Shown here piece by piece: positions 32,836 to 45,615 of a stretch of 64,000 nt of DNA. Numbering within the stretch: the stretch's first letter is position 1; the number at the start of each line of letters is the position of its first letter. The position numbers were made by a program, and so were the translations under genes. Below the pieces are notes generated by a model that did not search any database, was not told the origin of the DNA, and saw only the letters and a program-made list of their open reading frames with translations. Origin of the DNA: Kappaphycus alvarezii (lineage: Eukaryota; Rhodophyta; Florideophyceae; Gigartinales; Solieriaceae); the NCBI GenBank assembly GCA_002205965.3, contig NADL03000599.1, positions 1,364,001 to 1,428,000 on the forward strand, written 5' to 3'.

Positions 32836-33121
32836 AAAGCAAAACAAAATTCTGGTTCTGAGATGTCTAAGTCTGTTATTTCTACCCGCGTTCGCACTGA
32901 GCTTGGTTGAAACGTCCCTATCGCATCAGACCGCGGGATAAGGATTGGATCTCAAGTTCTCTTCTATCATGAAAAGTGAAGGCGTGGGAAGGCCCATACA
33001 AGGTCTTTGCAGGAGATGAAAAAATATTTGGATCAATGTAAATCACCCCCTAAAAAGATTTTCGATTGAAACAGTCTGTGAGTACATAACAGACTCGAAT
33101 AATCTGCAGAGAAAGCAAAAA

Positions 33122-34760
33122 TTGTATGATCATGCGCGCGCCAAGATAAATACCATCTTTGATCAAATTTTCTGGGGCGAAGCATTTCTTACAAATGTTC
33201 AAGAAAGTATGGCTGATGTTCGTATCAAAACAGAGGGAACCACTGATGTCTCAGAGACACAAAGCCTAACATATATCATGGTGAAATTTCCTGCGTCAGA
33301 GCCAAGATCCAACTCCGCAGCATTTGAAACAGCAAAACGCAATGAGATTTAAATTCTATCTGATCGTAGGGTCTGGGAAGTCTTCAACATCTCGTCACTT
33401 CCCCTAACGAAAAAGTATAGGTAGTAGATTTGATCTTACGCTGAAAAATACGGAAACTGGCCGCCAGAAGTCCATAGCTCGTCTCGTTTGACAAGTATAC
33501 GAAGAGGACATCAAAAAATTCATAGTGCATAGCTGCACAACGCTACGCCAAAGCTCTATCAAACTAATACTTCCATTATTTGCCTTTCTTAAATACCGTC
33601 TCGCAATGGTCTTTTTCGTTCAAGCTTACCTCCGCGTGAAGGGAAAGCTGATCCATGATATATATCTCAAGATCTGTGAAGCCGATCTAAAGTTCTTCAA
33701 CACTGGAGGAGATCAAGTACTGAAGCTAAAAAATCCTCTTTATGGTATCAGTGATTCAAGTGACTACTGGGGCGCAACTCTCGAATTCTTTATCAAGAAA
33801 AAAACCAGGAATGCTACCGCTCGATGAAGATTCGTCTCCTTACATGAATGAAGGTACCGAAGAGGCCGATGTACTTCTTGGGGCGTATGTCGATGATTAT
33901 TTGCTCGCAGTAAATGATTTTATAATTTAATTGAACTAATAGCTCGTTCGTTCGAGTAAAAAACCGGTTGAGTATGAAATCCTTGAGTTCTTTGGTATCT
34001 ATATTGAAACAGCCAAATCCTCTGATGGTCAGGGAACGTTTGACGCCCATCAACCAGAATATCTTGCAAGCTCAGAACGATACCGAAGAATTATATCTTT
34101 GAACTTTTCCTTCCGTCCGCGTCGCATTCAGTTGGCCACCACACACTCGCCTAGGATGTATGTTGCACAGTCAATCACGCAGCACAAGTAACCGCTGAGA
34201 ATTTCGGGAATAAGACCATCAAGGAGCTTAATACTTCCATAAGCTATTTGAAAGATACCAAAGAAACCTGTTTCAAGTATCCCCCAATCAATTTCAACAC
34301 CCTACACATTCGTATTCGTACTTATGCATACGCATCGTTTGCGATAAACACATATCTTACTTCGCAGCTAGGATTTATCGTTTTGCTTTGTGATGACTCA
34401 GACCGCTGTAATGTTTTAAGCTATAGCAGCCGAAAGTCTCGTCGAGTCATACGGTCTACCATGGCTGGAGAATTTTATGGATTTTCTGCCGCATTTGAGG
34501 TCGCCTACATATTGAAACACGACTCAGAACGTATTTCTCGCCTTAAGATACCCACAAAAATGTTCACAGACTCGAAGCAATTTTTTTATTTCATTACCCG
34601 TGCTTTACATGCAACTGAGAAACGATTAATGAAATACGTCGTTGCTGCTCGTGACCTCTACACAAAGTTCGAAATATCAAATTTTGGACTTACCGCTGGT
34701 ATTTCAAATCCTGCTGAGGGTCTTTCAAACCCGAAACTTTGCAGGCCTCTGCTAGAAATT
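33122..34760 (+). pseudogene. copia RT and RNase H remains
   Basis: 33122-33352 matches the link region (SAAFETAKRNEI). 33525-33827 holds VFFVQAYLRVKGKLIHDIYL and LKLKNPLYGISDSSDYW. Catalytic YVDD lies at 33886-33897. 34248-34740 holds RNase H (YASFAINTYLTSQLGFIVLL, SRKSRRVIRSTMAGEFYGFS, MFTDSKQFF, NPAEGLS). At least four frame breaks. Confidence 0.75.
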
Positions 34761-34829
34761 CTATGGAATGTTATTGACAAAACTGTAGTTAAATTGGCAC
34801 TCATACTGTACTACCACCTGCAGAGCTGA

Positions 34830-36000
34830 TTTTGGTGATATTTGTTTGATCCAATTCTTTGTACAGGTCATACCACTGCTATCCGCAGGTAATCCACTGT
34901 ACCGTAATGGAATTTCTGTCTACTGCCGACCACCATCGGTCTTAGTAATTTATAACCACCCGAAAGGGCCTGAGGGCGGGCAGTCCGAACCACTCGGCCC
35001 CCAACTTGGACCTTATATTTTCGCAGGTGAAAGGCTCCCATTGGGCCAAGTGTCGCCTTTACTCTTCCCTAACTTGTATGTCTAGTACTTGTATGACATT
35101 GACTTGATTTTCCCCGCCGTTTTAGATAAACTTAACCTAGCTACATATGTAGTACTTATAACTACCTGGCCACTATGGCTCAAGAATAAGCAGCCAACCG
35201 GTGACGGCTCTGAACTTGACTCCCAACTTACGCCTTTGCAGAAACCTTGCCAAAGGCAACTTTGGCTGTAGCCACGTTTATCCGCCAGGATTCCTTTCTA
35301 TTTACCCCATTCCCATCCAATAATATACTAACAATTTTATTGTTTGTTTATGATATTTACTCACACTCGGCGCCCAGGACACCGGCGTCTATATATAAAT
35401 AGGAAGCTCGAGGATGTCGCTGGTGACAAAATACTTATCTCTAAAGGATACATATTCAGCACTGCTGAAACACTACTACATCTCCTTTCCAATATTGCAC
35501 CCCTGATGTCGACGGTTCTTTGGAATATTTTCTTCTCAAGGTTCTAGCATTCCGCGGATCTCGGCCCGGCCTCACAACCCCGAGGACAAGTATACCGTCC
35601 ATTCGTCCAAGGAATCACTTCCTCAGTACCACCCAAGCTTCCCATCGCTGTCGGCGAGATGTGCTACTGCATTGCATGGAGCTTGAAGAAAAAGGGGGAC
35701 ACTGAACACCATTTGAGTCTTTGTGTGTTTTTATGTTGTTTTTATCATTTTCTGAGGGTATATCGTGCCTAGACAGGAACAACTGCGCACCGCACATTGT
35801 ACTACAAAACATATATCGAACAATGGATTACCCGTGCGAAATAAGGCACACCTACCTCGCTTTTTGAAAGGGTAGGAATGTTTTGCAATAATGGTTCTTG
35901 ATTGTGCCAGCTCAGTAAACAAACAGATTGATGTGATAGCGCAGCATCTGCTAATGCCCACTATAAATGCCCATATACTTTTATGATATTAATTAAGTGC
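34830..36000. other. no gene recognised between copia RNase H and right LTR
   Basis: I looked here for the antisense family seen in the other copia elements and did not find its motifs on the minus strand. Frames are short. 35330-35600 has no domain. Confidence 0.4.
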
Positions 36001-36441
36001 AAAACGCTACTGTAGCCGCTAGATTCATTTTCTATGGTTCTATGGTAGCCTAACTTTACAATGCACTGTACAATACTGAAATTGTACTTACAGTACAGAG
36101 GGCCTACAAAAAATTCTATATAAGGGCTTACATACCTAATAGCGGGGCAAGTCCAAGACAAGAACCATCCTCCATCAGACAGAAGAAGTACACAATTGTT
36201 CTTGCCGCAATAAGTGGAAGCCAACCCGTGGAGCCTAACGGTCAGTAGTTGTGTCAGACGGTGTAAGTTCGGCTTGTGAGGCTTACAGTAGACTTTCACT
36301 AGCAACCTTGCTGCGTGCTACACGTTTCATAGCTTTGAGGCTGTTATACTACACACAACAAACTCTATACTGCCATGAGCTCGAGACCACAAGCGAGAAA
36401 AGGTCAGTGATTCCTCACAACGTCCAGCCGCGAGGTACAGT

Positions 36442-36874
36442 TGTCGATGCTTCGAAGCGCAAATGCGTGTTGTACGTGGACAGATGTACACGCAGTCCTG
36501 AATTACAGACGGGGGTTGAATGCATTACCATAGTGGAGACCTTTAATGGAGTCGCGAGTTCAATATGAAATATTGATAGATTAACGGGGAGCGTAAGCGA
36601 TAAGTGGTCGCGTTGGCCTCGGCTTAATTTTCATTTCAATGTTAACACGGTGCAGGGTGCCATCGCAACGAGAATGTGAGCGTAGTGTATCGCGAGTAGG
36701 ACTTGCTTTTAGTGGGAGTGGGTCTTGGCTCTGATGTGGTGTAAGGAAACAATATAGAAGGATCGAATAGGATCGAATAGCGGGCCTCCTGAGGATAGGG
36801 GAGGTAGCCGGCAGCTTGTGCCGATCATCTTGTCTCTTTCATACCCCATCCCGTCCATCGACCACTATTTACCA
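36442..36874 (+). repeat. 5' LTR
   Basis: Direct repeat of 41613-42034; ends by eye, plus or minus a few bases. Confidence 0.75.
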
Positions 36875-37329
36875 TTGAGTGAGTCTATTGTCCCCTGCTA
36901 CCCACACACATGTATCTCATACTCCCCGTAGGCCGCTATGAGCAAATTGTATGTGCCCAGGTACCCAAGTGACCTCGGCTAACGGGCTATTTGATGCACC
37001 AAGATTAACGGCTAAATCTGACAAGTTCAACTACAGAACGGACGTGCGTATGTAGATGAAAAGGGTTAAAGTGTTCGCCAATGGCGATGAGAAGGAAGCT
37101 AAAGGGGTCACCAACGTCTTCTGAAGTGAACTCTACGGGAGCATGGACTCCGCATATCAGAAGGCCCCGTAGTTGGAGATACAGATGGGAAATATATCTT
37201 CGGGACCTTTTGACAATGATGGAGTCTTGACATACCAGGAGAAGGAGGAAAGAGTTGAGAAGATACTTCACTTTGTCGGTAAAGACTACTTAACGGCCAA
37301 GCGCTTCATCTCATCAAGTAGGAAGTTGT

Positions 37330-38158
37330 TTGCTTGTTAGAGAAGAAATTCAGAGGAATACACAAATCTTTGCGGAAAGGTTCCCCGAAGTTGCACAGGA
37401 GCGTCTAAATTTTTTCAGCACGCCCCAGCAGCAGCATGTTGCCTCCATATCACTCGATAGCGTAGAGCTACCTGATACAACGTACAACAATATTCTGTCC
37501 ACCTTCATTTAAAAAACAGTAGAACCCGGCAGACCTAAGATAGCGACAAGGTTGATATCAGATTATGAGTTAAAGGGCATGTCTGAAAACAAAGAGTCAT
37601 CATTTGCTACACTTCTGAAGATTGCAGATAACATGGATGACGTTGATGTTCAGTCAAACATTGAGGAAATTAGTAATCTGCTCTCTGTTGCTAAGAGCGC
37701 CATGAAACGGTTGATAAATCGCGCATCCGTCCATAACCCCGATTAATCACGAGCGCTGAAGATTAATTTGGACGATACCATCGACTCGTTGAAAATCATT
37801 CGAGCAGCCCTTGGAAATCCCAAGCTTGTGCCAGATGATGATCCGTCGAAGCCAGTAGGAAGCCTAATGGGTCACCGCGAGAATAGGGATTATCTGCAAA
37901 GTAGTCAATCGAACGGACGCCAGGTAACCACAAACGAAATTCTCGTTGTATGGTATGCGACGCCAAGGGTCACCGGATGCTTGAAAAACAGTTTCCGCTG
38001 TATAAGACGAAAGTTCACCATTCTACGAGACACAGAGGCAGCCGGAATGGGAGTCAGGTCCATAAGAAGACCCTGAAGTTCGGGAACAACAGGACAGATG
38101 ATGACTCAGACTCAGACAACTCCGTTGAAACGGAATCTAGGAGTAATTTCCGAAAATA
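37330..38158 (+). pseudogene. copia gag remains with zinc knuckle
   Basis: Frames at 37330-37512, 37552-37746 and 37768-38076 are acidic and helical. In the 37950 frame CMVCDAKGH is the first part of a CCHC knuckle; the final Cys is missing. A basic and Ser/Asp-rich tail follows to 38158. Confidence 0.6.
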
Positions 38159-38339
38159 AGCCTCCATAGGGGACTAAAAACCCCATCTACGATCCCAGTT
38201 CCCCATTCTCGACTGCCGGATTTCAGACCGCCGCTCGCCTCCGAAAAATGTTTGAAAACGATCTCATTACGACCACACCGGAAGATAATCTGACCCGCAG
38301 TTGGGGTTAAACTGCCCTCTACCCTAAACAATTGATCGG

Positions 38340-39660
38340 TCTCTGGGATTTTACCATCTCCGACAACTCTAACAATCCCTCCCACCTTACATTTCACCTG
38401 GTACCCGATGATTCATCAATCATCATTGGGCTCGATATTAGTAAACACTCCATTCAGGATTGCGTTTCAGATGCTCCATTTCTCACGTTCAAACGGCCAA
38501 CGGATAGAGAATTCACGACTTTCCACCTGTACGTATCCAGCCTGTGGCAAAATCTGACAACGCCAGACTCCGAGTCAAAATTAATACGCCACTGAACGAG
38601 TCTACTATCGCACTCATGCACATAAACTTGCTCGAGAAGTCTGATCGGAAACCGAAAATGTTCGAAAAGCGGATTCATAGACTTACCCATGCACCAGCAG
38701 GCCAAATTAAGATCATCTGTGAACAAGGAGGGATTCTCTCCAAAAAGCTGGAGGGTGCGATAGATAAGGTCGATAGGGCATGCGAAATATTTGCCATGTC
38801 AGGAAAACCGACTGTGAGCGGAAAGGTATCCATTACTCAGGTAACTGAATCATTCAATATGGAGCTTCAGGTGGATTTCGCATTCGCCGAAATTAACAGA
38901 TCTAAACAGACAATGCTGGTACTTACAGATGTGGATACGTCTTACACCGAACCTTTCATCGTTAACAGTCGGGACACGGACACTATATTATGCTACCTGG
39001 AGATATGTTCGAAATTACGGCATAGTGCGCGCTCCTCCATTTCAGCCGATGATGAGTTCCACAAAAAAAAGCTCGCCTACGAGCTCGATGTTCGCAATAA
39101 TATTTTCAATAAGAGATCTACTAGGCTTCATACTGAGACCGTAATCGTAGAGCAGAAAATAGAAACGTTGAAAGGGACTATCCAGAAATTACACAAGGAG
39201 AGACATTTGTGCTCGTCACATGATATCGTCCACCGAGCAGCGTCCCCATCCAACTTCTTTTCAGGCACCAAGATATTGACCTCTTTTCAACTATCATGCG
39301 GCTACCAACCTTCTATACTAGTCATACCGCAAATAATCGTACTGGAAGCATTACTTGACGCGCATGTCGAGCAAATTGCAACTAGAGCGCTCCAGCGGGC
39401 CATGCGCGTTAACAAGTCAAGAAATACACCACAGAACGCATAAATACAAGGTAATTATGTATTTTTTTGGTACATCTCGACATATATGCAACGAAAAAGA
39501 TGGATGGATACCGGCGATTCTCGATAAAGCCTTACCGCACCATCTCGAAGTACGCCGTATTAAAGACAGGAAGCCTGCGACAGATACACCCATGTGCCCG
39601 GCATACGAGGATATATTCCTCGCTCCAAACTCGCCCCTAACCCGTGAATTAATGTAATTT
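38340..39660 (+). pseudogene. copia protease end and integrase remains
   Basis: 38332-38595 holds the protease end (FHLVPDDSSIIIGLDI). 38544-39443 (299 codons) is the integrase: HRLTHAPAGQ as the first zinc ligands, ACEIFAMSG for the Cys side (one Cys lost), core Asp in LQVDFAF and in SADDEFHKK, Glu in VEQKIETLKG. After a shift the C-terminal domain follows at 39355-39657 (MYFFGTSRHICNEKDGWI, AYEDIFLAPN). Confidence 0.72.
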
Positions 39661-40099
39661 ACGCTGTAGGATGCATTATACAGTGCGGCGGATGTAGGGA
39701 GTGGTTGTAATGGCAACGACACTGTCGAGGATGCATATCCACCACAAACCGATACCAACTCACTGCTATCAGCCAAGATCCCATCCAGGCTCTCTGTCGA
39801 CGAACTGGATACAGGATTACTTAAAGCCGCAGGGCCAAAAGAATATTACGCTGTGCTCAGTACTGAAGCAGAAAGAGATGGAAATAAGGATGCTGATGAG
39901 GAAGCTAGGAATGACAAAGTGCAGATGGATATTGCCGAAAGCGCGGGAGTGATAACTGGCCCTATAAGTGGACTATAGGTAACAACAATCGGAGAAGCAG
40001 AGGATCCTGGACGAGATTTTCGAGGAAGTAGGGTCAGAGCAAGTTTCCAAATCTAAACTCGAATTTACACTCTAAAGGATAATAGACGAAGCATCCAAT

Positions 40100-41560
40100 A
40101 TGGATCATTCTGTAAACTTGGTCGATGCGTACGAAGAATTCAACGAGAGAAGCGGGAGTGATGAAGCCAATGTGGTGTTTTCCCACGTGTTATATGAGAT
40201 AAAAACTGATGAGCAAGATGCCAGAATGCTGAAATCAAGGATCGTCCCTCACGGCAACGCGGACGACGATAAACAGTTCATGCAAAAAGATTCGATGAAT
40301 GCATAGTTGTCGATTATAAGACTCTTGGTATGTTTAACTACATTCTTGGGGTTCTCACTGAGGACGGTAGATGTAAAAGGTGTATACCTCCAGAATGGGA
40401 ATATAAAGCGGGACATCTACGTAAGACCACCTTTAGAATGGCGTATGGACATCAACTTCCGAAAAAGTTCACTATGGAAGCTGATTAAATTGACCTACGG
40501 CATTGTGGAGGCTGGTCGCCAATATATGCGTACAGTGTAACACTGGATAATGATGACAGCCGGTGTGAAGCGCTTATTCGGCATCGGACAATTATTCATC
40601 AAAATAAATGACAGTGGTCAGACTATGTCGAATGTGAAAAAGGTAACGTATGACTTTATGGTTTCGGGACTCCCCCGGAAATAGGTGAATTCATGAGTTC
40701 TGTGAGAGAGAGGTTATTAATGTGAAAAGCTATAGATGCACCGCGATACGCATTCGGCGGTTGTGATATTGAAAAGTAATACGATTGCAGTATACAATTG
40801 AGCATAGAATCATACTGGAAAGGAATAAAGCTCATCCTGATGACTAGGAACAGACGAAAGATGTCATTTTGTAAATCTATGGCTAATTATCTCATCCAGT
40901 ATGGAAGCCTGAGTGGGAAACTCCTATAAAATGGAAAATGGGGCCTTCCGCAGGCTACGATTTCCATGCCATTGATGCAGCAGCGGTTGAGAAGGCTGAA
41001 ACGTCGCACATCTAGTAGAAGCTAGCAAAATGGTTGATGAGCTCAGGAAGCTTAGACCTCACAACCTCCATCAGTTGGTACTCTCCCCACGTGACGTAGT
41101 CCTGTGCACGCTCTCAGATGTGGCGCACCCTAGAGGTCGCGATTGCGGCAACACCTGGTTCTTGGTTGTCATCCTATCAGGACATAGGGGTGACAACTAA
41201 CACGTGTTTCATATTAAATATTGGTACTCGCACAAGGGCAACGCGTAAGTCACTCTGCTTATGGAAACACCCCACTAAAACGCGAACTCAATTTGGATTC
41301 TAAAGCATTGTGGGAAACGATCAAAATCATCCACGAGGGTAAGAAGTATACCCAGAGACAGACTGTTTAACGAATCAGGAACAGTTTAGAGTCAAAGAAA
41401 GTGAATTTCATCATATTTATTCCTATTAAGCATAGTTTCGCTTACGCGACTACAAAACGAAACCTATCTATGTGGGCAAGACTATATCGAGTCTCTTATA
41501 CGGTCATAATGGACGATTGCATGGAGTTCGGCAACATGGTCGAAAAAGAAGAATAGTGAC
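40100..41560 (+). pseudogene. copia RT and RNase H remains
   Basis: NVVFSHVLYEIKTDEQDARM and RIVPHGN (40100-40306), LRTVDVKGVYLQNGNIKRDI and YGIVEAGRQ (40307-40540). The catalytic block reads KVTYDFMVSG, where the sister element has KIVDDFLLAG, so the first catalytic Asp is lost. RNase H remains follow (LSDVAHPRGRDCGNTW; LWETIKIIHEGKKYTQRQTV; TKRNLSMW near 41460). Many stops. Confidence 0.68.
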
Positions 41561-41612
41561 GTGTCCAGATTTAGTCGAGGTACTGGTAATGATACTCGCG
41601 ACTAGGGGGAGT

Positions 41613-42034
41613 TTTAATGTATCGAAGCGCATATGTGTCTTGTACCTGGATAGATGTACACACAGTCCTCAATTACAGATGGGAGTTGATTGCATTGCAA
41701 TAGTGGAGACCTTAAATGGAGTCGCGAGTTCAATACGAAAGGTTGATAGAATAACGAGAAGGGTAAGCGATGAGTGGTCGCGTTGGCCTCGGCTCAATTT
41801 GCATTCCAATGTTAACATTGTGCAGGGCGCCATCGCAACGAGAATGTGAGCGTAGTGCATCGCGAGTAGGACTTTCTTTTAGTGGGAGTGGGTCTTGGCT
41901 CTGAGGCGATGTGCAGAAACCCTCCAAAAGGATCGAATAGCGGGCCTCCTGAAGATAGGGGAGGTAGCCGGCAGCTTGTGCCGATCATCTCGTCTCGTTC
42001 ATACCCCATCCCGTTCATCGCCCACTATCTAAAA
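41613..42034 (+). repeat. 3' LTR
   Basis: Direct repeat of 36442-36874, preceded by the purine tract. Confidence 0.75.
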
Positions 42035-42319
42035 GTACGACACCTAATTCAACAATAATACTAAATTAAACAAATGGATTACTGGTCTACATTCCGCATG
42101 TTCTCCCCCTTTGCTCCCCGTGAGCACCACTACTATCAGTTCAACCTCACTTTCTACCAAAGTTGTTGAAACTTCCCGGGAACTGGGAGACATAATCGAA
42201 ACAGAAGCCCAACCCCAATCCAATGGGCGCCATTCCTACGAATATTGCCCAGCATTTTCTGCTTTATATCATATCCAATGTAGCTACCTCCTTCCCTTTG
42301 CTCATCATATAACAAACAT

Positions 42320-43829
42320 GACCGGCAACTCAGATTCATAATATCGCTGCATTCAGGTAGCACTCTTCCAACGGGAGTACCGCGAAAAGACCGCATGGAG
42401 CGAGCTCGTAAAGCAATATGATATCTAAGTCATGGTGCTGCGCAATGCTAACCAGTCGTGGAGCAAGGATCCCCCTGATTCTCAGCCTACGAGTCCCGCA
42501 GATATTCATTTCGTCAGGTGTAAACTGAGGCGCCCACAGTCTGTCCCTCCACACCATAAAGAAGTCGTCGCAGGGGCAGTGAGGTACTTCGCTGAGATGA
42601 ACACACCTCTAACCAATCAATGAGTCATAGATCTTGTCCAAGACCACGTTGAAATGCTTCCTTCTAATGAGCGGATCAAATTTAATTTCAAAAACAACCG
42701 TCCATCAGTTAAGTACGTCAACAACTTCATGGTGCAAAATTCTTTGAGTTGCGGAAGAGTGAGACAAGTTGGATACCCGAGAATGGAAGCCCTCACCCGA
42801 GCGCATGTAGCAGAACATTTGTCCAGAGTGCAGGACGCGATGGACAGGTATAACGTCAAGGATCCGAAATACGTTTTTAATATGGATCAGTCGGGGATTT
42901 CCTTCGAGAAAATGGTTGGCCGTGCGCTTCGCAAAGGATTTGTCCCAAAAGGACAAGATCTCTTGAAACGCAAAGTGAAGACAAAAGGAGATTTAAACAG
43001 GGTTATAGTCATGCCCACTGCATCAGCAGATAACCCGAGCGTACAAGCCAGTAGTGATTTATCCTGGAAAGCTTCCCCATTTTCGAGTTTTTTGTGAAGT
43101 TTCAGAGTCGCTTCACTCCGTTCTCATGGATTTCTATCTTTTCCATCGCCCGGTTCCGGGCGCAGACAGTGATATAATATATAAGTGGGCAAAAAGTTTT
43201 ATAGAGGAGACAAAAGAATTGCGAGCAAATTCGCAGCATTTGATACTTGTTTTGGATGGTTATGCTGCTCACATACAATACAAAACTTTGAAGCTTTTCC
43301 GGGAAAATCGGGTGATTACAGTCGCACTTCCTGCGCACACGTCTCATGAGTTGCAACCGTTAGATGTAACTGTTTTCAATTTCTACAACTCGTTTTCTCA
43401 AAGTCAACTGCATGCAGCAGCAAGACGAAAGAAGCTGCTGAACGCATTTGACGTCGCTTATGTATTCGTAACGCATACGCACGATCATTTGTGGTGCCAA
43501 ATACGATTCATGTTTTTATCAGGTGTGGTATCTGGGATACTGTTTTACGCGCTACAAACTGACGCGCTTTAGATCACTTGTTTAATGAGATGGAGTTCGC
43601 CTCCATTGTGTCAGTGGAAGCATTGGCCACAGCTTACAGATGTAGGGGCCGTTCTCTGCTGAGAGATGCGGATGTTGAGAAGGAGGGGCCAATTTCGATC
43701 AAGACTAGCTCAGGTGCGCATTTGACAAGTGAAGCTGTTTTAGGCGCATTGAGGAAACGTGAACAGGAGCGACTACAAAATGCATCTAAATACAAGCAGC
43801 GGATGGAATCTGACGAACTTGCGGCATAA
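42320..43829 (+). pseudogene. pogo/Jerky-type (CENP-B-like) transposase
   Basis: N-terminal helix-turn-helix remains (YREKTAWSELVKQYDI, then a shift), a second Tc5-type helix-turn-helix (SVPPHHKEVVAGAVRYFAE to NNRPSVKYVNNFM), then the catalytic domain: FNMDQSGIS (first Asp), LILVLDGYAAH (second Asp), ALPAHTSHELQPLDVTVF (third Asp). This is the DDE_1 family of cut-and-paste transposases, related to CENP-B. Breaks: TGA at 42621, shift near 43050, stop at 43570. The tail to 43829 is basic and helical. Catalytic residues are kept. No terminal inverted repeats found. Confidence 0.82.
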
Positions 43830-44393
43830 AAAGAACCACTAAGCAGGCCTCAATCGCCAGATGGTTCTCACTGAACACCGGTGCGGAAGGCTCAAACGAT
43901 TAATGCAAAATCTCGAAGCTCGTTGGCTCCTTCAGAGGCTGTTTTTCTGATCCAGTCCTCTCATTGCTGGCGCTGAAGGTAGTGCTGATCATTAAAATTG
44001 GAGTTTTTTTACTGTCCAAGCCCACATGTTATACTGTTGAATTTGGTATTGTTTGGTTTTGGGCTCCACTCGAAGGTTGTTTATATCCCTACTGCCTGTT
44101 ATGTGAGAAAAATCGAATATAACGAAAAAAAGACGCCAACCCCATTTTTCCGTTATGTGCGATAAAGTGGACTTAAGAGCCGTTATAGAGGCTGACTTCA
44201 TGGCAGAATCCCTCGCTCCCAAGAAACTTTGATCTATTTTGGAGCTTACATTTGGCTTTCTGAGTCAGCTGAGAGCCGACCCGGTTTTCAATATCCTTAA
44301 TTCTCAAAAAACCGGCAAAGTTATAACTTTTTCAGTGTGTGCTGTGCTCTGGGCCTCAAAAGCGAACAGTCTTGTGACAACGCGGACACGCAA

Positions 44394-44901
44394 AATGGCC
44401 GACTCGATCCAAGAGACTTTTGTGCGCGACGCAAACCCCCTGAGGCCTGCAAGTGGCGAGCAAGCAGCCAGTCGTGCCGATGTATCCGAGCAACAGTCGG
44501 CTGGAGGTTCTAGGCAGTGGAAGTGAGAATGGGTACGTTAATTCAGGAAATGACGCGGAGAAAAGGTCTCAAGGAAGAGGAAGAGGTCGCGGTCGCCCGA
44601 GAGGTAGGCGAATGAGGCATGTTCGAGGTCTTGAGTGTGGGCGTGGGCGTTCAACTCGTTCGGGAGATGACGCAAATGAGGGGTGGACAATGAGCCTGAC
44701 ACAATGCAACAGTGTCATGATGGAAAAGATGTTCTTCGACAATGTACTGCAACACTGAGCAAGGCTTTTTTGCAAGTTTGCGGTCATGAACATGAATCTG
44801 GAAACACGCGTGAAAGGTCTTCCTCAGACAAGATGTGGAAAATCAACAGAAACACGCACATAGCCCTTTTCTATGCTTTGATGTGTTTAGTTTCTACTTA
44901 G
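44394..44901 (+). other. short broken frames with an AT-hook-like stretch
   Basis: An ATG at 44395 opens MADSIQETFVRDANPLRPAS and stops near 44526. An overlapping frame (44453-44758) holds SQGRGRGRGRPRGRRMRH, an AT-hook-like minor-groove-binding motif, then an acidic stretch. A third frame continues to 44901. This could be one protein with frame breaks next to the pogo element, or part of an unrelated gene. Function not recognised. Confidence 0.3.
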
Positions 44902-45010
44902 GACGTCTTACGCCCTAAATACAGCCAGTTAAACGTAATGTGCGTTTTATCGCACAGAAAAGGTTTTATTGCACATAAAAATCCGGCACTAGGGATATGG
45001 ACCTTGTCTC

Positions 45011-45301
45011 TGTTGTAGGCGCAAGGAAGAGAGAATGTTAGTAACCTAGCGCGTAGACCGTGCGCAGCGGCAGGGAGCGGAGTCGTAGAAATGAATAAAG
45101 GATAACGGCAGTGGCAAGTTTCCAGGGCACAAAGAGTACCCGCTCGGTCTTCCTTCCTTCTCTGCCCACCCGAGCAGTAGTTTACTGTGTGGGTTAAGTA
45201 CCCTTCTAGAATGATCTCGAGAGCTCGCGGCAACGCGGCAACCCAAACCCCAGATGATATTTTTCGGGTTAATTTCCACGTGGCAAATTGCCACCACAAC
45301 A
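45011..45301 (-). repeat. 3' LTR (element on minus strand)
   Basis: TG...CA ends; 291 bp; preceded on the plus strand by GTCTC. An antisense frame starts about 315 bp inward, so this LTR is positioned to drive it. Confidence 0.93.
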
Positions 45302-45615
45302 CACACCCCATTGCCGCGAAACGCGGGCCAAATTCGAATGCTGACGCCGCCGGGCGGGCGTCACTCGAATAAATGGGCTCGCCTCACACACATCGTCGGT
45401 CGTCCCAACGGACGATATGCACTGGAGTGTACTTTTGGGCATGACACCTGCCTCTCAACATAACAACATCAGTCGTCGAAGTCGACGATACCGGCCCACC
45501 ATTCTTTCCACAAACCTCACAGTTACCAATTTTCTCCTCGTGCACTAACCTTACCCCTTCCGTTACAGTGAACAATCAAGTTAGCCCACCAACCTTCCGT
45601 TGCTTGTCTTTGACA

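Larger units (their letters stand above)
29425..36345 (+). mobile_element. decayed Ty1/copia element
   Basis: 29430-29655 and 36130-36345 are diverged direct repeats (for instance TCTTGCCGCAATAAG and TGCGTGCTACA in both) that bracket gag, protease, integrase and RT remains. LTR starts and target duplications cannot be fixed. Gag, integrase and RT resemble those of the element at 12.5-22.4 kb (same lineage), but this copy is far more decayed. A non-LTR 3' end has inserted in it at 32515. Confidence 0.65.
36442..42034 (+). mobile_element. Ty1/copia element, decayed, second lineage
   Basis: LTRs at about 36442-36874 and 41613-42034 share long words (GAGTGGTCGCGTTGGCCTCGG against GATAAGTGGTCGCGTTGGC and so on) and bracket gag, integrase and RT remains. 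The 5' LTR starts TGTCGATG, like the element at 12.5 kb. A purine tract ACTAGGGGGAG precedes the 3' LTR. The 5' LTR also has a 10-bp internal duplication (GATCGAATAG, near 36763). Pol sequence is closer to the minus-strand element at 45-52 kb than to the two elements on its left. Confidence 0.75.

Noticed and set aside
34830..36000. Antisense family frame in the third copia element
   Set aside because: Searched for F/W-C-x-R-N-P and V-D-H motifs on the minus strand and found none; likewise absent between RT and LTR in the element at 36.4-42.0 kb.
41900..44250. Terminal inverted repeats of the pogo-like transposon
   Set aside because: I could not find a matching inverted pair; the CAGT/TA-type ends of the family are not evident.
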